A DNA stretch of 12,089 nt. It comes from Rickettsiales bacterium (GTDB lineage: Bacteria; Pseudomonadota; Alphaproteobacteria; Rickettsiales; JALZUV01). The position numbers and the translations under genes are program-made. Under the pieces are notes generated by a model. It was not told the origin of the DNA and did not search any database. It saw nothing but the letters and a program-made list of their open reading frames with translations. Below, one piece after another: positions 6,351 to 12,089 of the stretch (position 1 is the first letter of the stretch; each line of letters begins with the position of its first letter). The DNA lies in assembly GCA_023301245.1 (NCBI GenBank), contig JALZUV010000067.1:1-12089 (forward strand), read 5' to 3'.

Positions 6351-6435
6351 TGTCAGCCTGAACTTATTTCAAGGTCTATTCCTCAACATCACTCCCAGCC
6401 CCCGCAATGGCTGCTGAAACAAGTTCAGCATGACA
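6351..6435. repeat. 85-bp palindromic element, probable dispersed repeat
   Basis: The element is bounded by TGTCA and TGACA. Its left arm (6351-6371, TGTCAGCCTGAACTTATTTC plus A) is complementary to the right arm (6415-6435) at 18 of 21 positions, with about 43 unpaired bases between them. Short, gene-free palindromes of the kind TGTCA..CTGAACTTGTTTCA are a style of dispersed intergenic repeat that I recall from several bacterial genomes. Copy number cannot be judged because only one copy is in view. Confidence 0.6.
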
Positions 6436-6575
6436 TAGAGCAATTATGAAAGTTTGATGACATCAGCATAGTGCCAATTGCTCTCTCTCTAGCTTTCTGC
6501 TAATATGAGCTTGTATTTTCTTGTGTATTTGAACCTTCAAACCGCACTATTTTTTTAATTTTAAAAACTCTAATT

Positions 6576-6770
6576 ATGATTTTTACTAATAAGAATCTCG
6601 CAATTTTATTCGTGGCACTTTATTCTCTAACAGCCCTCACTGGCTATGCCAATTTACTACTTATTGAAGCAAAAGCACCGCTTTTGGTTCACGTATCTGT
6701 AGATGGGCTCATTATCCTAACAGGCTCAATTATAATCCTGAAATGGCTTGCTCATCAGAGCAACAAATAA
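6576..6770 (+). CDS. Possible small two-helix membrane protein
   Basis: This open frame of 64 codons encodes a protein I do not recognise. It has two clear hydrophobic segments, about residues 7-29 (NLAILFVALYSLTALTGYAN) and 40-58 (VDGLIILTGSIIILKWLA), with an acidic/basic turn between and a polar tail HQSNK. Its stop is 17 bp before a strong terminator, consistent with a real mRNA end. Against it: there is no Shine-Dalgarno, only AT-rich sequence before the ATG, and the surrounding region is repeat-bearing non-coding DNA. A perfect dyad TTTGAA-CC-TTCAAA lies upstream at 6528-6541. Transmembrane character and position make it plausible but unproven. Confidence 0.45.
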   Translation: MIFTNKNLAILFVALYSLTALTGYANLLLIEAKAPLLVHVSVDGLIILTGSIIILKWLAHQSNK

Positions 6771-6786
6771 GTTAGTGCTATGATTT

Positions 6787-6823
6787 AAAATCCTCTGAAC
6801 CGATGGTTCAGGGGATTTTTTTA
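6787..6823. terminator. Bidirectional intrinsic terminator
   Basis: A 15-bp stem (6787-6801 with 6805-6819, one G-U pair) with a three-base GAT loop is followed by T's on the plus strand. On the minus strand it is followed by the complement of AAAA at 6787-6790. It lies between the end of the small membrane-protein frame and the stop of mreB, so it can end transcription from both sides. Confidence 0.9.
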
Positions 6824-6828
6824 TGCCT

Positions 6829-7878
6829 CTAATCCTGCTTAAACAGAACGTGCTTCATGCTGGTGGGGTTCTCTAGAATTTTACCGATGCCGAGCGCCAC
6901 ACATGAAAGAGGCTCTTCTGCGGTAAAGACAGGTAGCCCTGTTTCGTTAGAAACTAATTGCGCGAAACGGCGCAATAGGCTTCCACCGCCTGTCACGACC
7001 ACACCTTTTTCAATAATATCGCCTGAAAGTTCAGGAGGAGTGGTTTCTAAAGCAACTAAAATACCATCAATAATTTGCCAAAGCGGGTCAACCAAAGCAG
7101 CGGCCACTTGTGCCTCGGAAATAACAATCTCTTTGGGGCTTCCGCTGGCTAGATCGCGCCCCTTAATTTCCATCGTGTTACCCTCTGACCCATCTTCTGG
7201 GGCGAGTGCCGTACCAATTTGTTTCTTAATTTGTTCTGCCGTAGCTTCGCCAATCAGCAGGTTAAACGCACGACGCACATAAGAGATAATCGCATCATCC
7301 ATCTTATCGCCCCCCACACGTACCGAGCGCGAATAAACAATACCGCCGAGCGAAAGCACGGCAATTTCTGTCGTGCCACCACCAATATCAATAATCATCG
7401 AGCCTGTTGGTTCGGTCACGGGTAGGCCAGCACCAATAGCGGCAGCCATCGGTTCTTCAATCAACCACACTTCGCGCGCGCCTGCTGCCTCGGCCGATTC
7501 TTGAATCGCGCGGCGCTCAACGGGGGTAGATCCTGAAGGCACACAAATAATAATAAGTGGGCGAGAAAAGCTGCTACCCTTATTTACCTGCCCAATGAAA
7601 TGTTTAATCATTTCTTCGGCTGAGCGGAAATCGGCAATCACGCCATCGCGCATAGGGCGAATAGCTTCAATTTTCGCAGGGGTGCGGCCCAGCATCAACT
7701 TCGCTTCATTACCAAAAGCATAAGGGAGCATTTTGCCATTATCTTCAATCATTGCCACGACCGAGGGTTCGTTCAGCACAATACCCTGCCCTTTGACATA
7801 GACCAACACATTGGCCGTTCCCAAATCAATCGCCATGTCAGTGGAGGCGAGCCCAAATAATTTACGTAAAAATTCCAT
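6829..7878 (-). CDS. mreB: Rod-shape-determining actin homologue MreB
   Basis: The product is the bacterial actin that polymerises under the inner membrane and directs lateral peptidoglycan synthesis by the elongasome. Starting at 7878 gives 349 residues, close to the usual 345-350. The actin-fold ATP motifs are in order: phosphate-1 DLGTANVLVYVKG (18-30), IICVPSGSTPVERRA (110-124), EEPMAAAIGAGL (141-152), phosphate-2 IIDIGGGTTEIAVLS (162-176) and adenosine motif GVVVTGGGSLLRRF (292-305). The N-terminal MEFLRKLFGL could be the membrane-binding amphipathic helix. In-frame ATGs at 7905, 7962 and 8001 exist, but the last two would run back through the ppiC start, and none has a clear ribosome site; 7905 is the main alternative. 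mreC, mreD and rodA are not next to it: a terminator follows directly. Confidence 0.95.
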   Translation of the reverse strand: MEFLRKLFGLASTDMAIDLGTANVLVYVKGQGIVLNEPSVVAMIEDNGKMLPYAFGNEAKLMLGRTPAKIEAIRPMRDGVIADFRSAEEMIKHFIGQVNKGSSFSRPLIIICVPSGSTPVERRAIQESAEAAGAREVWLIEEPMAAAIGAGLPVTEPTGSMIIDIGGGTTEIAVLSLGGIVYSRSVRVGGDKMDDAIISYVRRAFNLLIGEATAEQIKKQIGTALAPEDGSEGNTMEIKGRDLASGSPKEIVISEAQVAAALVDPLWQIIDGILVALETTPPELSGDIIEKGVVVTGGGSLLRRFAQLVSNETGLPVFTAEEPLSCVALGIGKILENPTSMKHVLFKQD

Positions 7879-7947
7879 CCGAGGGGAATATGGCTTGTCA
7901 TGCATTGTCACGCAATCAATTTTGTGCCATACCCAGCTTAACAACCG

Positions 7948-7952
7948 AAGGA
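7948..7952 (+). promoter_or_regulatory. Ribosome binding site that fixes the ppiC start
   Basis: AAGGA lies eight bases before the ATG at 7961. The signal peptide that begins at this ATG and the lack of a site before the in-frame upstream ATG at 7811 (inside mreB) make 7961 the right start. Confidence 0.8.
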
Positions 7953-7960
7953 TTTTACCC

Positions 7961-8800
7961 ATGCCGCATTTTGTGTTTATTATTCTAACATTTTTCGCCA
8001 CTGCCGCTTTTGCAAAAGATTATACGATTCTCAATATCGATGGCGAAGAGATTCCCTATAGTGAAGTGCAAGAAATTTGGGATGGACTATTTCCTGGTGA
8101 CGAGCCGGCGCCGCCTATTGACCAGTTTGGCGAAGCCATTAAAGGTAATGTCGTGCGTGGCGTAGTAAGCGAGCGCTTAATGCTAAAAGATGCCGAAGCA
8201 GGCAAGCTTCACGAGCGCCGCGATGTGATGAAAAGGCTAGAAGCCGCACGCCGCCAAGTGCTTGTGCAAGAGCATTTACGTGTGCGTAATATTGCCACGC
8301 CTGAAAAAGAAATTAAAAAGCGCTATAATGCCATGCTAGAAAAAGCCAAAGGCATGCAGCAAGCTAAAGCCAGCCATATTCTGGTTGAAAGCGAAGATGA
8401 AGCGAATGAAATTAAAAAGCTGCTTGATGAAGGTGCCGACTTTGCCCTAACCGCCAAGCGCCGCTCTGCCGATGTAGGCAGCGCCGCAGGTGGCGGTGAC
8501 TTAGGTTACTTTAATAAGGAACAAATGGTAGAAGAATTTGCCAATGCTGCCTTTGCTTTAGAGAAAGGTAAAATTTCTGCACCGGTAAAAAGCTCGTTCG
8601 GCTGGCACATTATTAAGCTATCTGAAAAGCGCGACATGCCTGTGCCTCCTTATGAAGAAGCACGCCTTACACTTGAAGAGCAACTTCGCCAAGAGGCTAA
8701 CCAACAATATATTAAAGATCTGCTTAAAAAGGCCGATATCAAATATTTCGATGCTAAGGGTAAAACTATAAAATTCCCGATTGACGTTCAAGAAGAGTAG
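7961..8800 (+). CDS. Periplasmic parvulin-type peptidyl-prolyl isomerase
   Basis: The 279-residue product has an N-terminal signal peptide (MPHFVFIILTFFATAAFA, predicted cleavage after Ala18), so it should act in the periplasm. A helical chaperone-like region, with an IDGEEIPYSEV segment near 26-36 and a basic helix near 84-108, precedes a parvulin domain at about 135-222. That domain has ASHILVESEDEA, GGGDLGYFNKEQM and FGWHIIKLSEKR, the standard rotamase motifs. A Glu/Lys-rich helix and a charged tail end the protein. This is the SurA/PrsA type of folding catalyst, probably for outer-membrane or periplasmic proteins. It starts 82 bp from mreB, divergently, and ends 8 bp before argJ, so ppiC and argJ are likely one operon. 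From memory, a parvulin-argJ pair is conserved in many alphaproteobacteria, where secA is often the divergent neighbour instead of mreB. Confidence 0.9.
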   Translation: MPHFVFIILTFFATAAFAKDYTILNIDGEEIPYSEVQEIWDGLFPGDEPAPPIDQFGEAIKGNVVRGVVSERLMLKDAEAGKLHERRDVMKRLEAARRQVLVQEHLRVRNIATPEKEIKKRYNAMLEKAKGMQQAKASHILVESEDEANEIKKLLDEGADFALTAKRRSADVGSAAGGGDLGYFNKEQMVEEFANAAFALEKGKISAPVKSSFGWHIIKLSEKRDMPVPPYEEARLTLEEQLRQEANQQYIKDLLKKADIKYFDAKGKTIKFPIDVQEE

Positions 8801-8808
8801 AATAATCA

Positions 8809-10026
8809 ATGCCGCTGCCTATTTCACCCTTAGCCCCTAAAGAGCTGCCAGAATTACCCCCTATTGCTGGCTGTCGCTTATCGGCAGTCGATAGTGGCTT
8901 GCGCCGCTCTAAGGGCGTCGATCTGCTGCTGATGGCCTTTGAAGAAGGCACGCAAGTGGCAGGAGTATTTACCAAATCAAAGACCGCCGCCGCGCCTATC
9001 TTGCGTAGTAAGCAGCATTTAACGGGCGGCCATGCCCGTGGGTTAGTAGTTAATTCTGGCAATGCTAATGCCTTTACAGGGCAAATGGGCGAAATGGCAG
9101 TGACGCAAACCCTCACTCATGCCGCACAATTGCTAGAGTGCGAACCTGAAGAATGTTTTGCCGGCTCAACGGGTGTTATTGGCGAGCCTCTCGCCTATGA
9201 GAAAATTATTGCTGGCCTGCCCATAGCCTATGAATCGCTTGGTCATAATAACTGGGCTGATGCGGCAAAAGCAATTTGCACCACTGATACTTTTATAAAA
9301 ACCGCGACTAGAAGCTTCAAAATAGGCTCTGACAGCGTAACTATCAACGGTATAGCCAAAGGCAGCGGCATGATTGCGCCCGATATGGCAACCATGCTAG
9401 GCTATATTGTTACCGACGCCGCCATTGATGCAGAGGTTTTACAAGCAATGCTGACCAATGCCACCGCCACCAGCTTCAATGCAATTACGGTCGATTCCGA
9501 CACTTCTACCAGCGACATGGTGCTATGTTTTTCCACTAACCAAGGCGTCAAGCTAGAGTCTGACAGCTTAATAGAGTTCGAAAACCAACTGCACTCGTTG
9601 ATGCTAGAGCTGGCCCAACTCATCGTGCGCGATGGCGAAGGTGCGAGCAAGTTTTTCTCCGTCAACGTGACAGGTGCAGCTAATGAGCAAGATGCTAAAA
9701 CCGTGGCCATGGCCATTGCCAACTCGCCACTCGTAAAAACCGCCATTGCAGGCGAAGATGCCAATTGGGGGCGCGTCGTAATGGCCGTCGGCAAGTCAGG
9801 CGCTGCGGCAAATCGCGACACGCTTAGAATTTCCTTTGGTGAATATCTGCTCACTCAAAATGGCCAGCGCCACCCTGATTACAATGAAGCGGTTGTTTCT
9901 GAATATATGAAACAAGATAATTTAGAAATTTATGTTGATTTAGGGATCGCAGATGCAGAGTTCACCGCCTATAGCTGCGATTTTACCCACGGCTATATCT
10001 CCATCAATGCTGACTATCGAACATAG
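8809..10026 (+). CDS. argJ: Glutamate N-acetyltransferase / ornithine acetyltransferase
   Basis: The product has 405 residues, full family length. ArgJ transfers the acetyl group from N-acetylornithine to glutamate, recycling acetyl in arginine synthesis; some members also use acetyl-CoA and so start the pathway. The protein is made as a precursor that cuts itself before a nucleophilic threonine. Here KGSGMIAPDMATMLGYI places the cut between Ala194 and Thr195, giving alpha and beta chains. Other family blocks are VAGVFTKSKTAAAP (50-63), VVNSGNANAFTG (80-91), STGVIGEPL (120-128), NAITVDSDTSTSD (about 225-238), AGEDANWGRVVMAVGKSG and the ending INADYRT. Sequence alone does not tell mono- from bifunctional. 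The ribosome site, AGAAGAG just upstream, overlaps the ppiC stop region. Confidence 0.95.
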   Translation: MPLPISPLAPKELPELPPIAGCRLSAVDSGLRRSKGVDLLLMAFEEGTQVAGVFTKSKTAAAPILRSKQHLTGGHARGLVVNSGNANAFTGQMGEMAVTQTLTHAAQLLECEPEECFAGSTGVIGEPLAYEKIIAGLPIAYESLGHNNWADAAKAICTTDTFIKTATRSFKIGSDSVTINGIAKGSGMIAPDMATMLGYIVTDAAIDAEVLQAMLTNATATSFNAITVDSDTSTSDMVLCFSTNQGVKLESDSLIEFENQLHSLMLELAQLIVRDGEGASKFFSVNVTGAANEQDAKTVAMAIANSPLVKTAIAGEDANWGRVVMAVGKSGAAANRDTLRISFGEYLLTQNGQRHPDYNEAVVSEYMKQDNLEIYVDLGIADAEFTAYSCDFTHGYISINADYRT

Positions 10027-10062
10027 CTTTACCTAAAGGGTTTTTGCGGCTAGATTTATCTC

Positions 10063-10560
10063 ATGCGCTTACCTCTTTTATTTCTGCTTTGCACCCTATC
10101 AGCCTGTGGCTTTACCCCCGTGCATGGCACGAAAAAAGCTTCCAGCACTGCCGGTAGCAAGCTTGAAACTATTCAGGTAGAGATTGCCAATCGAGACCGC
10201 ACGGGTCAATTATTCCACATTGCCTTGGAGGATGCATTGCACCCTGCCAACCATTACCCAGCGCCTAAATATAAGCTCACCTCTACATTGGAAGAAATTA
10301 AACAGCCTATTATTATCGAACGCGACGCTAGCATCACCCGCTACAATCTAATCCTTCGCGCCAAATATAGTTTAGTGAACATTACTACAGGCGAAGATAT
10401 CATCCGAAATAAACTATCACAGCGTATTAGCAGCTATAATGTTTCCGATTCTGATTTTGCCACATTTGCAGCCGACCGTGAAGCTCGCGAACGCGGACTT
10501 GAAGAACTAGCGCGTACTATCAGTATGGAGCTCATCGGACTATTGCAGGATAAGCCGTGA
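10063..10560 (+). CDS. lptE: LPS-assembly lipoprotein LptE
   Basis: The 165-residue lipoprotein has a short signal and lipobox LSAC, with Cys15 as the lipid site, followed by GFTPVHG, the typical LptE opening (CGF-P-G). The rest alternates beta strands and a C-terminal helix rich in charged residues (FATFAADREARERGLEELAR), as expected for LptE, the plug that with LptD inserts lipopolysaccharide into the outer membrane. Length is ordinary. The gene starts 36 bp after argJ, with no strong ribosome site (AAAGGG lies about 22 bases upstream), and its stop overlaps the holA start. The lptE-holA order is familiar from alphaproteobacteria, usually after leuS; here argJ takes that place. Confidence 0.87.
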   Translation: MRLPLLFLLCTLSACGFTPVHGTKKASSTAGSKLETIQVEIANRDRTGQLFHIALEDALHPANHYPAPKYKLTSTLEEIKQPIIIERDASITRYNLILRAKYSLVNITTGEDIIRNKLSQRISSYNVSDSDFATFAADREARERGLEELARTISMELIGLLQDKP

Positions 10561-11585
10561 AAATTGCCCCCGCCCAACAGGAGGCTTTTGTTAAAAGCCC
10601 CAAACAATGCCGTGCTTTCTTACTATACGGGCCCGATGAAGGGCGAGCGCGCAACTTATCGCTACAACTTGTCAGACAATTTTTAGGTCAAACTTATGAT
10701 TCACTAAATCTCACTGAGATATCGGCTGAAAGCCTATCTGATGACCCTGCTCGACTAACTGATGAACTAAGCAGCTTTACCCTCATGGGCGGCGATAGGG
10801 CCGTATTATTACGCCATGTGGGCAATGATGCGGTCAAAACTATTGAAGCCGCCATTACAGGAGACCCTGCGCCTGTATGGCCGCTAATTGTAACAGCGGG
10901 CGACTTACGCCCCACCTCAAAGTTACGTAAGCTATTTGAAGCGGGTAAAGAATTTGCCGCGCTCGCCTGCTACCATGATGATTCACGCAAAGTTACGCAA
11001 ATATTAGCTGAAGAAATGCGCTCACGCTCTATTACCTGTGAACAAGGCGTTATTCCTATGCTGGCCAGCCACTTGGGAAATGACCATGCGATTACCCTAC
11101 AGGAAATTGAGAAAATCGATTTATTCCTAGGTGAAGAGCGCCACCTCTCTATGGAAAGCGCCAACCTTTTAAGTGGCGATAATGGCGACCACACGCTAGA
11201 TGAGCTGTTTCACGCTATTTGCGGCGGTGTAGGCAACTTAGAAAGCGTGCTAACACGCTGCTTTAATGAAGGCATGGCGACCATCGGAATTTACCGTATG
11301 TTAGGCTCTCACCTTCAAAAACTGCTAAGTATTCAAACCATGATGGCCGACGGTATGGCGCAAAAAGCCACCTTCATGCGCCATGGTGTATTTTTTAAGC
11401 AAGAGCCGCTTATTAGCCGCCAAATTCGCTATTGGAATAGCCCTGCACTCAAACGCGCTATTCAAGCGGTTTTAGAAGCAGAGAGACAAACAAAAATAGG
11501 GCATCTATCAGCCGAAATTATTTGCCGCAATTTGCTACATAAATTAGCGCTGCACGCCACCCAAGCCTCTCGGCGCGCTGCTTAG
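10557..11585 (+). CDS. holA: DNA polymerase III delta subunit
   Basis: The 342-residue product fits HolA, the clamp-loader subunit that opens the beta clamp. It has the AAA+-like core without a working P-loop: AFLLYGPDEGRARNLS (20-35) stands where a Walker A would be. Later blocks include SSFTLMGGDRAVLLRHVGND (72-91), a LASHLGNDHAITLQEIEKIDLFLG stretch near 168-191 and a helical collar domain at the C-terminus. Translation starts at GTG 10557, which overlaps the lptE stop as GTGA; AGGA at 10547-10550 is six bases before it, so the two genes are coupled. Linking an LPS-assembly lipoprotein to a replication subunit is a conserved oddity of this group, not new. The gene ends three bases from the stop of the convergent ABC exporter. 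Confidence 0.92.
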   Translation: MKIAPAQQEAFVKSPKQCRAFLLYGPDEGRARNLSLQLVRQFLGQTYDSLNLTEISAESLSDDPARLTDELSSFTLMGGDRAVLLRHVGNDAVKTIEAAITGDPAPVWPLIVTAGDLRPTSKLRKLFEAGKEFAALACYHDDSRKVTQILAEEMRSRSITCEQGVIPMLASHLGNDHAITLQEIEKIDLFLGEERHLSMESANLLSGDNGDHTLDELFHAICGGVGNLESVLTRCFNEGMATIGIYRMLGSHLQKLLSIQTMMADGMAQKATFMRHGVFFKQEPLISRQIRYWNSPALKRAIQAVLEAERQTKIGHLSAEIICRNLLHKLALHATQASRRAA

Positions 11586-11588
11586 CGC

Positions 11589-12089
11589 TTACGCCGCATA
11601 TAATTGGTGGAACAAGCCTTTCTTGGCTTGGAGCTGTTTGTGCGTACCCGCTTCAATAATTTTACCATTATCCATCACATAGACTTTATCAACATGAGCA
11701 ATCGTAGAAAGACGGTGCGCAATAATTATGCATGTACGTCCCTGCATTAGGCGGTTAATAGCATCCTGAACTAAAGACTCAGACTTTGTGTCAAGTGCAC
11801 TCGTTGCTTCATCTAACAATAAAATAGGCGCATTCTTTAAGAGCGCGCGCGCTATGGCTAACCGCTGTCTTTGACCGCCTGAGAGCTTAACTCCCCGCGG
11901 CCCAATACGTGTTTCGTAGCCATGCTGCATGCCTACAATAAATTCATGCGCGGCAGCATCCTTTGCCGCCTGTTCAATCGCTTCTTGTGTGGCTTCTGGC
12001 AAGCCATAAGCGATATTGGCAGCAATCGTATCATCAAATAAAACCGTTTCTTGGCTCACGATAGAAATATGCTGGCGCAGGCTGGCTTG
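11589..12089 (-). CDS. MsbA-like ABC exporter, C-terminal part of the nucleotide-binding domain
   Basis: The frame is open to the window edge, so only the last 166 residues are seen; the membrane domain and Walker A lie beyond 12089. The GTG at 12059 is internal: the ten codons before it encode ASLRQHISI, a normal continuation into the Q-loop. Counting from the edge, visible motifs are the Q-loop Gln13 in IVSQETVLFDDTIAANIAYG, signature LSGGQ (69-73), Walker B ILLLDE (89-94), D-loop SALD (97-100) and the switch His125 in IIIAHRLST. The pattern is that of exporters with fused membrane and ATPase domains, of the MsbA/lipid A or peptide-export kind. The substrate cannot be decided from this piece. 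It ends with GLFHQLYAA. Confidence 0.9.
   Translation of the reverse strand, partial: QASLRQHISIVSQETVLFDDTIAANIAYGLPEATQEAIEQAAKDAAAHEFIVGMQHGYETRIGPRGVKLSGGQRQRLAIARALLKNAPILLLDEATSALDTKSESLVQDAINRLMQGRTCIIIAHRLSTIAHVDKVYVMDNGKIIEAGTHKQLQAKKGLFHQLYAA

Noticed and set aside
7811..7960. Fifty-codon N-terminal extension of the parvulin gene
   Set aside because: It lies inside and opposite mreB, lacks a ribosome site, and would bury the clear signal peptide that starts at 7961.
7879..8001. N-terminal extension of mreB up to an ATG at 8001
   Set aside because: It would overlap the ppiC start and its ribosome site, and exceeds the normal MreB length; homology begins at MEFLRKLFG.

Overview
The window looks like a stretch of alphaproteobacterial chromosome, of moderate GC as judged by eye. 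The assignment rests on gene content: an IlvB with a GEAS-type cofactor motif, a parvulin isomerase followed directly by argJ, lptE overlapping holA, a MetY-type sulfhydrylase, and an ExoD-family membrane protein. I cannot name a genus. There are no rRNA, tRNA, transposase or CRISPR sequences. Coding sequence fills nearly everything except one 588-bp intergenic stretch.

Positions 1-1537 (minus strand) carry an O-acetylhomoserine sulfhydrylase (metY), overlapped by 4 bp by the start of a truncated acyltransferase-3 membrane protein. A short divergent spacer leads to ilvB (plus strand), the acetolactate synthase catalytic subunit, with no regulatory subunit gene after it. Positions 3575-5987 hold a compact envelope cassette: an OmpA-domain lipoprotein, a divergent CobD/CbiB-like integral membrane protein and an ExoD-family membrane protein.

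Positions 5988-6575 are non-coding and are the most unusual part. They hold two facing DnaA-box-like sites, a promoter followed by a strong terminator (a candidate small RNA), a cluster of hairpins, and an 85-bp palindromic element that looks like a dispersed repeat. After this come a possible 64-residue two-helix membrane protein and a terminator that appears to serve both strands.

Positions 6829-12089 hold mreB (minus strand), then a plus-strand run ppiC-type isomerase, argJ, lptE and holA. This run meets the 3' end of a minus-strand MsbA-like ABC exporter, with three bases between the stop codons. The genes link amino-acid biosynthesis (methionine, branched-chain, arginine) with envelope biogenesis (MreB, LptE, periplasmic isomerase, OmpA lipoprotein, ABC exporter) and replication (HolA). 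Most of this is ordinary housekeeping. I did not find a clear new multi-gene system; the best leads are the intergenic region and the CbiB-like protein.
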